Assembly (NCBI GenBank): GCA_033063855.1
Contig: CP093831.1
Span: forward strand, 13,392,001 to 13,456,000
Direction: 5' to 3'
Source of the DNA: Smittia aterrima
Taxonomy: Eukaryota; Arthropoda; Insecta; Diptera; Chironomidae
DNA length: 64,000 nucleotides
Shown: one piece after another, positions 21,216 through 33,344 of the stretch
How positions within the stretch are numbered: position 1 is the first letter of the stretch
How the letters are laid out: each line of letters opens with the position of its first letter
Notes under the pieces: model-generated
What the model was told of the DNA's origin: nothing
Databases searched by the model: none
Seen by the model: the letters and a program-made list of their open reading frames with translations, nothing else
Translations under genes and position numbers: made by a program

Positions 21216-22222
21216 TTCCACCGAATTAGAAGTTTCAATTTCATTGTATATATTTTTTCACTTGACAGAAGACGGAATTAAAAAAATATATTTTTTTGGA
21301 CTTATTATTCACTTTCGAACTTCAATTTTGCTTTGTTTCAACGTTTGCCGTCACTAACTACCGATTTTAAGTTTCACTAAACACTAACATCGCGAATTCA
21401 CCTTAATTTTTCTTAATTTAATTCTGAGTTGATAATTTTTCATCGCAGTAAAAATAAACCGACAAAATAAATTTGAAACTGAGCTTCTTAGACTTGCCCA
21501 GTTTTCCCATAGTCGATGAAACATTAGAATATGTCGAAAATATGTCGAAGAATCGATGTGTTACGTTTGGTTAATTTGCGGCGGTCGCGAAAGAGATTAA
21601 TTTTTTTAAACAGCTGATTCTTATTCACAAGACTTCAAGCACTTTTTTAAACGTTAAATGCCCAAAATATTCCATCTACAGCACAAGCTATTCGACGTCA
21701 AAGTTGAGAATTGAAAATTTATGTCGGTGATACATAGAACGCTCTATTCGAGATTCTTCAAAAATCAAACAAACTAACCGTGTAAGGACATTTATGTAAC
21801 GCACCGGGAGCCGTTTCTTCGAAAACACGAAAAAATGATGAAAACACATTGTTGCTGTAGTCCTGCTTGTCGATAAATTGGCAAATTTCAATAGATGGAA
21901 TAGACACAACTTCACGATAAATTGTTCCATATTTGAAGAACGCAACTCCTCCCAACTATATCTCGAAATAACAATAATCAAACTTCAATTAATGATTGCT
22001 TAGGATACTAACCAATATTTTGTAGTGTGGTTTTTTGGCGAATCCGATTACATTTATTCCTGAGAATGATCGATTGTACGACTTTGCATAACAAGTTATG
22101 TTGTGAATGTATTTCTCCGAATAGTTGCATCGAACGGAAACAACGTTAATTGACATGAAGTCCTTGAAGCAATAATTTGTTGTCATCAAAATGAAAAGTG
22201 GAAGAACTTTTAAAGCGATCAT

Positions 22223-22340
22223 CGCGGGTAAAGTTTCATGAAAAACTAACTCCAAAATTCAAATGAAATTTAAAATAAATTAGAGGATGATTATTAGCGA
22301 TAATAATCGCAGCGGAACGACGTTTTCGAGTCGAAAATGA
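22223..22340 (-). promoter_or_regulatory. class-2 upstream region of DUF1091 genes
   Basis: The upstream region of copy K keeps the TATA-like ATTTTAAATTTC and GATAATAATCGC words but replaces the distal part of the class-1 region with CAGCGGAACGACG and the palindrome TTTTCGAGTCGAAAA. The same form lies upstream of copy I (about 17690-17765), copy H (about 16620-16660) and the remnant at 24163-24238 (about 24090-24145). Confidence 0.4.
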
Positions 22341-23051
22341 TTTTTAAATCAAATTCAACTGATTCAATTTTTTTAATTTTTATTTGCAGAGGTTGAAAAC
22401 TAAAAAAAATTTTTGTGAAGTTATTAGTTTTAGGGAATAAATAATTTTCAAGATTCCAAAGTTTCTCTAAATCATGTTTGCCCTTAACTTCTAGTTAATA
22501 CGATAGTTATTAAGTTCGAAGATTCAGATCATGTAATTTCAGTAATAATATTTACTGCGAAGTCACCTTCAGCCTGAAGGCTTCAGGAATAGAAATAAAA
22601 TTTAAATTTACCAAGAGGATGATGACAGTTAGTGATAAACATGCGCCGATGATGTTTCCGGAATCATTTATAAGCTGAATTATAATATTTCATCGATTGA
22701 ACTAATTTTTTTTTATTGCAGATCAGTTTTGCTTATATATTATTTTAGTGTTCCAAAGTTTCTTTCAAACTTTATGGCCAAGAAATTAATATTTTCAATA
22801 AATTCTTTTATTTTATTAAATTAAATTGAATTATATTATTTTGCCCAAAGACACAATAGTTAAAAAGAGCTTGGCTCTTATTGGGTTTATAAAACTACAG
22901 AAATAAACAAACAAACAAACATTTTCTAGAACCAATAAAGTCACCTTTAGAAGTGCGATCAGTTATAATCAAATTGTAATCACCTTCGGGTAAGATCGTT
23001 GGCTCAAATTAAAAATAAAACTTTGACTTCTTGAGTCAGCTGATTGGTCTA

Positions 23052-23711
23052 TCAACCGAATGAATTTATTTCAGATGATAAAATTTTTCCAATAAAATTT
23101 CCTGAGCCTATGAATTCACCTTCGGGAGTGCGAGCTGTTACTATCAATTTGTAATCACCTCTCGGTAAAATCACGGGCACTGATTTTGTTTTAACACTGG
23201 CATTTGTAACGTTGAGAAACTGAAAAAATTTAATTTAATTATAGATTTTTTAAAATTCAAATTACCCCCACAGTATATGGACATTTATGGATCAAACCGG
23301 GAGCCGAATCGTTGAAAACACGAAAAAATGATGAAAACACATTGTTGCTGTAGTCCTGCTTGTCGATAAATTGGCAAATTTCAATAGAAGGAATAGACAC
23401 AATTTCACGATAAATTGTCCCATATTTGAAGAACGCAACCCCTCCCATCTATATCACGAAATAAGGATAATAAAACTTCAAATAATGTGTAGAATACCAA
23501 CGAATATTTTGTGGAGTGGTTTTTTGGCGAATCCAATTACATTTATTCCTGAGAATGATCGATTGTACGATTTTGCATAACAAGTCAAGTTGTAAACGTA
23601 TTTCTCCGAATAGTTGCATTGAACGGCAGCAACGTAAACTGACATGAAGTCTTTAGAGCAATAATTTGTTGTCAGCAAAATGAACAGCGGGAGAACTTTT
23701 AAAGTGATCAT
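23052..23711 (-). CDS. secreted DUF1091-family protein, intact copy L
   Basis: Exons 23502-23711, 23272-23448 and 23052-23219 have the standard 210/177/168 lengths and give 184 residues without stops. Signal peptide MITLKVLPLFILLT; an in-frame ATG at 23747 could add 12 residues. Exon 2 reads MGGVAFFKYG...HKCPYT, exon 3 FLNVTNAS..PRGDYKLIVTARTPEGEF. The donor of intron 2 is GTGGGG instead of the usual GTGAG, and that of intron 1 GTTGGT, both weaker, so splicing may be less efficient. It is the outermost complete copy, next to the array's edge; a last-exon scrap lies at about 22937-23005. Confidence 0.72.
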
Positions 23712-23770
23712 CGCGGAATGAAGCAAACTGAACTTTTCTGAATGCAAGCAAATTCCGAAAATAAATTATG

Positions 23771-23905
23771 TTATACTAGTTTACCCGGGCGGCTTTGCCG
23801 CCTTTCGAGACGAATTTCTTCGAGTTTTCCCGACTTTTCCCGAAGTTTTTCCGAAATTTTCCCGAAGTTTTTTCGAGGTTTTCCCGAGTTTTCCGAAGTT
23901 TTGGG
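23771..23905. repeat. hairpin-tipped sequence and TTTTCCCGAAG repeats
   Basis: ACTAGTTTACCC is followed by a perfect GGCGGC-TTT-GCCGCC hairpin (23788-23802), then by about seven degenerate copies of an 11-base TTTTCCCGA(A)G unit (about 23821-23900). It looks like the end of a mobile element joined to the array edge; the type is not determined. Confidence 0.4.
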
Positions 23906-24162
23906 TTCATGCACAACGACGCCTAATTCATTTTCTCGCCACAGACAGTTGCGCTAAAGTCGAGTGTCACGCCACAGAAAGAAAGAAAGAAGGAAGGAAT
24001 TTCACATCAAGCCAATTCTTATTATCATAGCCACAAATTGGCCACAAAAAGGTTTTTTCTATCGAACGAAACGCATTAAGAGACGGATGATGATAATTAC
24101 CGATAAACAATCGCAGTGGACCGATGTTTTCGAGTCGAAAATATTTTTTTTAAATTTTACAT

Positions 24163-24238
24163 TTTTTACAGATGTTAACTGACATGAAGTTCTTGATATC
24201 AGTAAAATCAAAAGCAAAAGAAATTTGACAGCGATCAT
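24163..24238 (-). pseudogene. DUF1091-like first-exon remnant M
   Basis: A signal peptide start MIAVKFLLLLILLISRTSCQ at ATG 24238, at the same spot relative to a class-2 upstream region, but the sequence runs straight into promoter-like DNA after about 25 codons and no other exons follow. It is the most diverged scrap and marks the end of the array. Confidence 0.55.
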
Positions 24239-24299
24239 CTTGGACTGAACTAACTTGAATCCTAACAAATTTCAAAATTCGAATAACATTTTGAATAAC

Positions 24300-27200
24300 T
24301 TAGATTGTTAGCGATGAAAAAAAAGCTTTTCATGCAAATAATTATCGCAATTAAAATATTTTTTAGTTAAAAAATAAATGACATGAAACTTTTGAAACAT
24401 TATAGATTTTCAAAAAAAATATTCTCTTCAAATAAATTAGCTCTTTAAAAATTGAAAAGCTGGAGTTCTGATTATCCGCTTTCATGTTCGAAATCAGTTT
24501 ATTGGGTGTGAGTCTCATTAAAAATTTACTCATGTTTACAAACAAAAAAACCTGAGGGCGATGACCGAATCGAAAAGTTGCATTCGATAATCAATCAGAC
24601 AGATTTTCAAACAAAACCCCGCGAAACTGTTGCACTCACCCGATTCCAATCAAACGCGCACAGAATCGTGTTACTCAAGCGTATTAATTACTGGATGCTC
24701 ATCAATTATATTTCCAGTTATTCACTTTCATACATGATTGGTATGCTCCGGTTTCTCTTTGATGAAGTTAATGCGAATCACTCAAAAAGTATTGAAACGT
24801 AATTTCAAACCGATTCAGTTTCACAAAGTGACGACGGAAATAGTTGAACTCTAAAGTTCGTAATCAAACATCATGTCGTGTCATGTTGAAATTGAAGCAA
24901 TTACAACGACAAAGTCAAGAGACGAATGCTTGAGTTACTAATATTGTCGCTATCATGTTAATATTATTAACAACACGAGCGACAAACACTGAGACCTTCC
25001 CCTTTTCTCATATATCTCGGATCAAAATAAATTATCGTCAAGCCACAAAAGGAAAAGGACGAGATATCCGAAAGAGATTCAATTTAATTAAGAAAGTTTC
25101 TATGCAAAGAAGTGTCATAATAATTTTATGGTCTAACAGCTTTAAATCCTGAGAATCTAATTCGTTCTCTCTTGATGTTATCATGCGTCGGACGTCAACG
25201 GCTCATTAATCTATTTTAAGTTAAATCGCAAACAAAGGAACTTTCGGCTTGTAAAACGATGATGCTGTCGCACGGAACACTGATTAACATGGAATAATAA
25301 AGCTGTGAAGCGAGTGACGTTTGATTGTGTGTTTCGCTGACTCTGAGCGATATTATGTTGCAAATAGTAGAACTGGAAATGCTTTTAAAAAGGAATGACA
25401 TCGTTTAATCAACTGATAAATAATTTAGAATGAAAGTTTTGCACTTGACAAAAATTGTGAACAAATCCCATGAAAACCAACGCCGCGGCTTTTCCTGCCA
25501 TTTAACGTTTATCTTTTTTTTCCCCTTTTCGAAGCTTTACTCTGCCAAAAACGAGAAAACATATTCAACAAGTGTCAGCATGAAAATATCGGAAAAAAAA
25601 TGTTTTCGACGCTGTTCATAGTTTTTGTTTCGATTGAATTCATGGATTCGATTTATGAAAGACCAATTATCCTCTCAAATTAAATAAACTTCCATTATTC
25701 ATTTTTGGATTTTAATTGTTGCCATTTCGAGAAACTCAAAACATTATTCACGGCGATGATGAAATTTATCGAAAGTGCTCGAAACCAAAAACCAACAAAA
25801 CAATTTTTCGGAGAATAAAAATTTAAAACGAGACATAACATGATAAAATAATTATTTAATTTCACGAATTTGTCGCTGTGCAATTTCGAGGTGATTAAAT
25901 GAAACGGAGGTGGAATGAGCTCTCTGCTTTTATGGTTCACCCTTCTCAGCCTTATTCGCTTCACAGAAACATTTGCTGAGCTCGCTGCTAAATTTTTGAT
26001 AACACATAAAACCGATTTTGATTGTGATTTCTGCTCACTCGACTTTATCGTCATTTCAAAGTTTGTGGGTGGATGCTTCCATGATCGACTTTGATTTTTT
26101 GAGGTTGAGCATTCGAGTTAAGCAGAGAATTTAATATGACAAGAGTGCACATTGAATGAGCTAAAGATAGAGAGTGAACCACTCATTCATTCATTCATTC
26201 AACAACGTCAGCACGAACGAGACAATTTCATAATAATGGCGATCTCCCTCGAGGGAGGTCAGACTGCTGCTGTTTAATGATATCTCTGCTCTGACATGTG
26301 ATGTGTTTTATGTCATTATTTGCTCAGAACACCGCCAGCCATTAAACTAGACGCTTCATTGATTAACGCAGTTCGCTTTTATCATTGAAAGTGCTTCATA
26401 TCAATTGAACAAGCGTTAATCACAACTTTGGTTTAAAATTGTTTTCAAAATGAATGCAGAAGCATTTTTCAGGAAGGATTTAATGCATCACATCACGCTG
26501 CATTGACAAATGAAATCGAACGTTAAATAATCATCAGTTGAAGAGAAAATGTTATGCAGCTGCAGTTTCACGCAATCGATCGATCAATACAGTTCGAGTC
26601 GATTGAAGAAGAAAGATCTCGTGCGGCACAATCTCAGAGAAGCTAGATGAATCACGCAAATCAAGTTTTATTGCCGCACTTCCTGTCGCAAGTCTGACTT
26701 CATCGCTTTCATTAATGCGAGAGAATGGAATCATTATTCACAACTTATGAGTCACACGCGACAGCTCAGGATTCAACAGTAATTGATGATGTGAGAGAAG
26801 AATCTTCATTAATTCATTTATTCACTTCGCTTCGCTTCACGTTCGACCTTAAGCACAAAGCTCCGCCATTCATAAATGAAATCTTTTGTCGATGGAATAA
26901 AGACAGCATGAGGCCATCAATGAAGAGAGCTTTAGTAAACTTTGAGTGTCTAATGTCGCCAAGGTGATGTTATCGCAAGAAAGTATTTTTTATAAAGGCA
27001 AGTAATCTGTCCATTGAAGTCTTCAATTTGAAGCAACTCCAACTAAATCCTTCTTTCCGAACGACATAAAAAAGGATTCTCCGACAAGATACTGTCATTT
27101 CTCTCCAGAATTTAATTATTCCTTTTGCCATGAGCTTCGAGCGACATTCGTGAGAAAAAAGAGAAGATGAAGGAAAATGACGAAAGAAATCCTTTAAGAT

Positions 27201-28800
27201 GTCTTTCTGAGCTCGAACACGTAATGAAATGCAAATATTACAAAAAGACTTTTGCCGTCGTCGTTGTCGATCTCAAAGGCTATGCAACTTTTAACTTTCG
27301 AGCGACGTAGAACGTGATTAGTTATCGAAAGATGTTGGATGTAAAGAATTCAAAGAAACTGAACTTGTAATTAAATTCTGCTGCGAACAGCGACATGCTA
27401 ATAAATAAATTACATAAATTTCCCTCACTTAGAGTGCACGACTATTAAACGCTAGACAAGAAATCTATTTATCGGCGCTTTGTGCAACCAATTGATGTTC
27501 AATGTGTACGCTAAATTTCATTAACGAGAGGGAAGAGAAAACGAAACTAATTACCGTCGATTGACTTTGAACGTTGGCGTGAGTGACACGAAGATAGAAA
27601 GAGAAAAGGGAAAGAGAGAGAGTCGGAGGATAAAAATGTCAATTATTATTTTCCAATGGGGCAAACACGACATGAAAATGCTTATCCACACGACATCAGA
27701 TTCGTTTTTTGAAAGCGAGAAGACAGAAGAAGGAAAGAAAGACGAAAACATCGGCTCGAGAAGCTCATTCTTCCAGAACATGAAATTTTAATTGAACTTG
27801 GCACTTTGCGTTCTTCTCGCTGAGAGTGCGAAATTAGCAGAGGCAAAAGCCTCAAACTGAAATAGATAGAAATGTTTCCGTCACCGAATCGCCTTCGCTT
27901 TTTTCCTTTTCATTGACGGAAGAGAAAAGAAATTTAATTTAGATTCAATTTGCATTAAATTATTGATTCTGAGTTGGGCGCTCGTTCTATCTCACGAAAT
28001 GTTCTTTAAAGGAAATTCTCTTTATCATCGTGTCGAACGGAGGATAGGAGGAAAATCCATTTGACGAAATCATTCACAGTCAATCTAATAAAATTACCAT
28101 ATTTCTACAAATTAGCCAACGCATTAGATTTTTTTTTCTTATCTTAATCGACGACGTTGCGCAGCATAAATTTTCAAGGAATCGACATGAAATTTATTTC
28201 AGAGTTTGTAAACGTTAATGTTTGATTGAAGCTTTATCTCGAAGAGCTTTCAAATTATTCACGTTTAGAGATATATTCCATCGATTTGAACTAAACTCTT
28301 AAAGCTGATAGAAGAATCAATGATGAAAATTCCTTTAAACAACTTTTGATTTGCTACTTTCACAGCAAAAAGATTGAAGCTCTCTGTTTCAGTCTCTTTC
28401 CATTGCCTCTGTTGCGGCAATTTGCAAATTCCCCCGCAGCGCGATAAAAATATTGTTGCGACAATCATAAAATCAAAATTTATTGCACAATTAAAAAGGA
28501 GCTTCTTACTTCCGGAAAATTTCAGCTCATAAGTCAAAAGCGAATGGTGGACTTCGTTTCAAAGCGTAAAACAGGCTCAATTGATCATCATTCACTTCAC
28601 TTCAGCTGAATTCGTAAGTTAAAGTCTTCAAGCTCGACGTTGATGCTATAATTGCAACATTTCGCAGAATTATTTTAATAAACATATTTATGCATTTTCA
28701 TGTTATTTCCTCTCACGCCGCTTCTCACGTTTCAATGCGGAATATCAAGGTAGAAATAATTGAGCAGATTAAATAGACGAGTAGTTCATGTAATTTAAAA
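24300..28800. other. AT-rich spacer, no gene seen
   Basis: 4.5 kb of non-repetitive AT-rich sequence. Open frames are short, overlap on both strands and resemble no protein I know. A short (ATTC)n run lies at about 26185-26205. It separates the repeat-rich array from the single-copy genes and could hold distal regulatory DNA. Confidence 0.5.
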
Positions 28801-28910
28801 AATTTTTGTTTTATTATTTTCTAGAGTTCCAGTCGCATTCGTTTTTGATGATTTCGCATGGCTTATGAGATTTTGTGGTTTGTAACGAGCCAAAAAAAAT
28901 TCCTTTGTTT

Positions 28911-29641
28911 TTAGAAGAATCCTTGTTGCTGTTGATATCCATTATTGTATGGCAAACCTCCATTGAAGCCAGCTCCATGCTGATAACTGCTGGCTTGATA
29001 ACCACCAGGTTGGAATCCAGCATTCTGATACCCTCCAGCTTGATATCCTCCGTTTTGATATCCAGTTTGATAAGGTCCATTTTGCAAGTTTCCATTATAA
29101 GCTGCTATGAAAAAACGAACGTTAAGCGACTTCTCCCATCAACGAGATTTTAATGTTATTAATTACCTCCGCCATATGGTCCAACCGTGCCAATTCCGCC
29201 TAATGGGAAGGTATTAACAGGCGTTGAGTATTGTCTCTGGTATGAGTAAGCCGGCTGGTATCCACTTCGGTACGGGTATGATCCGTAAGGCTGATTATTT
29301 CCTTGATAGCCGTTTGAGAAGCCCCCAGCGAAGTTCGATGCGCCAACGCCATAATTCACGTTGTCGTATCCTAAACGGTCAGTAAATTTTGCTTAATTAG
29401 CAATTTGGAGCCGACAATCTCAATTAATTTCAATATTACCAAGTTCTGTGATGGGCGTATAGCCGCGATAGTTCATTCCTCTCGACGATGGTCCCAAATA
29501 GCTGTAACCTTCAAAGCCTTGTCCTCCTAAGTTTAATGAGATACCGCGTTTTTCCTTGCGATCATCAGAACTTGACACGCTTGTCTCTTCCTCCAAGGTC
29601 TCCTGACAGAGAGCGACAGCTGCGAACAGCATAGCAATGGC
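28911..29641 (-). CDS. secreted Gly/Tyr/Gln-rich structural-type protein (5' incomplete)
   Basis: Three exons on the minus strand: 29440-29641, 29167-29370 and 28911-29104, joined in frame (phase 1 at both junctions; GTAAT donors, TTTAG and CATAG acceptors). The first visible exon begins with a leader AIAMLFAAVALCQE, then an acidic stretch, a dibasic DRKEKRG site and Gly-rich sequence. Exon 3 repeats YxPYGSYPYRSGYQ-like words; the last exon is a GGYQxxGYQ series ending QQQQGFF. This composition is typical of cuticle or silk-like matrix proteins, but no named domain is visible. The first exon (probably a few codons ending ATG..AAG) was not located; an ATG at 29704 is in frame but gives an unnatural N-terminus. 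AATAAA on the minus strand lies at 28810-28815. Confidence 0.65.
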
Positions 29642-29704
29642 CTTCGTTGTAGGATGAGATGGACGGCAGGGGAAATTAAGTAATAAAATTAAAACAAATG
29701 TCAT

Positions 29705-32700
29705 TCCGTGCGCTCAACACATGCAAAACACAATATTGGCTTTAATTAACGAGTCTTTCATGTTTCCCGTCGCTTTTCTCTGTTTACTCGCTCCTTTCAC
29801 GCCACAGTTCGCAAGTGCGACTCGTGATTGAAAATGCCATGATGCAGACGTTGTAATGAGAAGCTGACAGGAAAACTCACAATAGCAAAATGAAAACACG
29901 AGGAAAGCCGGAGGGATTGTTCATCAGACAAGTCACAATTGTTTTAAATTATTCAATTTATTTTAGCTTGGAAATCTCTTCTTATCATTGATGAATGCAT
30001 TTTGAGCTTAAGAAGTTCAACTAACAATGCTTTTCCATTTGCATATTTATTATGGATGGAAGCATCAAGGTGAACTTCATAGGCGTTGGAGGTTGGAAGA
30101 GTGTCAAAGGAAATTAACTACAAAGGTTTGAAGAAGAGGTAAAGAGAAAAAGTCCTTGAATTTTATATTTTCCTTTCTGAAGCGAAATCGCGTTATGAAA
30201 GCTAAAGGAAAATGTTGACTGAACAGTTCAGAACTCCTGAGAGTGCACTCGAATGATTTTCGATGAAACCACAAGCGCCGTAATTAAATGTAAATGCGAT
30301 AACAGCGAAATCACATCACACAGCCTTCCGAAACGGTGATTTGAATTAAATCAAATTCCACTCTCTTGACGCTGTGCTCATTGTCACGGAAAGAACTGCG
30401 AAAGGCTTCTTCATGAAAGGAAGTCATTTTCATAAAACATCAAATGCACTGCGTAATTTACTGCTTTTACATCGCTTGCAATTTCCTTGACGACATCAAG
30501 GATGAAAAACTTTTCACTCGTAAAAGCTCTTTACATGAAAGCACTTCTCACCACAATTTTAAACATTTCTTTGACTAAGTTCCTTCGCTTCGTTTCACAA
30601 TGATTAGCGCTGACAAAACACGAGCACAATTTGATTGACGGGAGTTCTGCGAATAGCAGTCAAGTGAAATATCGTTTCGACACTGAATTCAAATGTCTAA
30701 AGAGATATCGTTTTATACAAACGAACGAATGAGCGAGCGGGTGCTGTCCGTAGGGAAAAGAAATAAACACAAATTTTTAGCGCAAACAATGAGGCAATGA
30801 ATTTTCTTACGTTGTTTTCCCCTCACAAAAATTGACCGCGCGGCGGCGTTAGACCGAAATAAGTGAACAAACAACTTCTAATAAACCGCGCACCATTGTT
30901 GTCGGCGAATGCTGAGTTGGCGGGTAAATTTCAGTGTAAACGATGAATTCGAGCGTGAGCTACAAACAAACGAGAGAAGATGAAAGCCCTGCTAGCCTGT
31001 GCTGAGATGCATCTTATAATTGCCGACATGCTTCGCATCTGTTTAACGACTGGTAATATTGCATAACACATTGAGCACTGTGAACGAATAAATTAAAAGT
31101 TCTGGAGCTTCAGGGGAAAAATAAAAAGTTGACTCAACCAAAAAGTTTACTGCAAAAGCGATAAAGTTGTTTGTAGTTTGCTTCAAGTTGATTTTGTTAC
31201 ATTTGAGAGAGTTCACTTTATTTAGTTTCGGTTCAAAGTTCTGATTCGACTTTGTTTTTATTTTCTTGAGAGATCAGAAATAAAGAAAGTTTCCGTTGTT
31301 TTTGAATGTCTTTTTTAAATTAGAACATTTATTTCAAAGAAGACAACAATGTTAAAGTAGCTTTTGTAAATTGTGTCGTTCATCAACTACTTTGAAAAAT
31401 TTGTTTTGTGGATTCCTCTTAAAGCTAAAAATAACACTTCAGATCAAAATATTTCTAAGTGTTCCCCCTTCTAATTGATCTACGTAGTTCAGGAACATCG
31501 CCACTGATAGATTTTCCGACTTTTCCATGTAAATTTTCTACTTCTGCAGTGACGAATGAAGTTTTTTTTTCTTGTTGCAGATGATAAGGAAAGCGGTAAT
31601 ACTCGGAAATTTATGAAATTTCTTCGGAAGTTTTATTACAAAACTTTCAAGAGCTTGAAGGATCATCGCATTCTCGTGTCAGCAAATGCCTGACAAGGAA
31701 ACACGAACTTTATCGTGAACTTTTGTGTTTTCGCTTACTCATCAAATCAACGGTCGGTCAATGAACTCATCTCTTAAGTAAAATCATAGAAGCTTCGAAA
31801 GGTGCGCACGATGCTAATTTATTCTCCTTTTAATGAATTACGAAGCTTCGTAAAGAGATTTTATTGTTTTATTTCATTCTGCCATGGGCGAGAATAAAGT
31901 TTATCGCTCTCGTCGTTTCAATTCGCTCGAACGACCATTCAACAACAGAAACTTATTCAATTAGCAAATCTTACACATGTACGTCACTGCTCAGCATATT
32001 CCCACCTGTTTCCACTGAAGAAACTTGAGATTTTCGTTGAGTCATGACAAGGTTACATGCGAGATTCTGAAGTTCAAAAATTGCTTTCGGTAAACTGAAA
32101 TTTGAATAAAAACAAAAGCTTTTCTTCTCTCACTTCTGAATCCGATCAACATGTTTGAACTTTGAATATTTACTAGTTTCGCTCTAAACTATTTATGATC
32201 TCATATTGAATATCGCATTATTAACACGTCAGTTTGCTATGTCTTATAAATAAATTGTGAACAAAAGAATTTCAAAATCAGAATTTAAATTACATTTCTG
32301 ACTCTTAAAATTTAAATCATTTTACAAGAATTCACTTCGTCGTACATCCAATCGAAATACTTGCAATCTAATCCAAAGGTATCTCATTTTCAAAGCAATT
32401 AGATAACTTTATTGATGCGTAAGCTATTCCAATGTTTCAAGCCATAAACTCTCTAATTAAGATGTATTGGCCTTAATCAAAGAGCTCTGTCTCAATGAAA
32501 ATTATTAGTTTCATGTTGAAATTGCTTTTCTGTAATCCTGAAACAATTTCATTTATCAATTCATCATTACAATGAACTTAACATACAAAGTTCAAGATGT
32601 TGTTTGTCCTAGAGTTATTGAATCGAGAATGTGAGAATGATTAGGTTGAAGCTCAATTCACTTCAATTCTGCTCGAGTGGAGTCCATTTGATGCGGTTTG

Positions 32701-33330
32701 TTAATCACAAAATCATAATTTATTTGTGGTTGGAAGATATTTGTGGTTTGCACCTGGAGATTGAAAAGCCGAAGAAAGTTTTCGGTTAACTATTTCTGAA
32801 AATATTCCTTCACAATGTTTGCCGATAAACAAATCAAACCTTAGATGTTAAACTTCTAAAATCATGTTGAAAGCTGTGGGAGTAATTTTTTGAAATGCAA
32901 ATTGAATTTTGTTGGATTCTTATCGCAAACTTTTAAACTGCAAGTGAAAGCCTTGACTTCTGAGGAATTAGAATTAATTAAATTCTAATCTCGGCTCATA
33001 ATTCGTTCTCAAGTACATTTTACCATGAAAACATGCGGTGATTATGCTAATAAACAATGCGAATTTGCATTCCTCGTTCTCAATGGCGATTTGATTGCGC
33101 ACCTGGGAGACGATGTTTATGGAATGAATCAAGTGAGTCATTCAGTGAGTAGTGTTCAAGAAATTTCATTTAGGGAAATCAAAATTCTTCTACACTCAGA
33201 GATTATGCATCAAAATTTAGAAGTGAGAATCTGTTCAAACTTCCCACGAAAACCTATCAACAGCTTTCACTAAAAAGCTTTTCAAAAGCTTTCTTTTTTC
33301 TGTTTAGAGAAAATATTTAAATAAAATTAA
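29705..33330. other. spacer upstream of the Gly-rich gene
   Basis: No gene supported. The first exon and promoter of the Gly-rich gene should lie in the left part. The 82-codon frame at 33025-33273 has no recognisable features. Confidence 0.4.
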
Positions 33331-33344
33331 AGTTTATTCATTTG

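Larger units (their letters stand above)
19780..21744. mobile_element. TA-flanked TIR element with small spliced genes
   Basis: A perfect inverted repeat of at least 25 bases (GAGCGTTCTATGTATCACCG...) forms the ends, flanked by TA (19778-19779, 21745-21746); copy I shows the uninterrupted target. Near both ends the word TGT(A/T)TCATCGACATA recurs (about 19803, 19817, 20183, and inverted near 21511, 21529 and 21721), as expected for transposase-binding sites. There is no recognisable transposase. The inside carries two convergent candidate transcription units that meet at paired AATAAA signals near 20574 and 20622. Confidence 0.72.
19655..22222 (-). pseudogene. DUF1091 copy K, exon 3 truncated, transposon in intron 2
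   Basis: Exons 1 (22013-22222) and 2 (21779-21955) are intact; the first includes an upstream in-frame ATG at 22255. Exon 3 (19655-19750) loses 8 bases in LRTPEGEF, which shifts the frame and ends the protein about 25 residues early. Intron 2 is stretched to 2 kb by the element at 19780-21744. If the element is spliced out, a shortened 160-residue product with all conserved Cys could still be made. Confidence 0.65.

Noticed and set aside
33025..33273. Open frame of 82 codons near the P450 gene
   Set aside because: No splice partners, signal or domain; probably chance.
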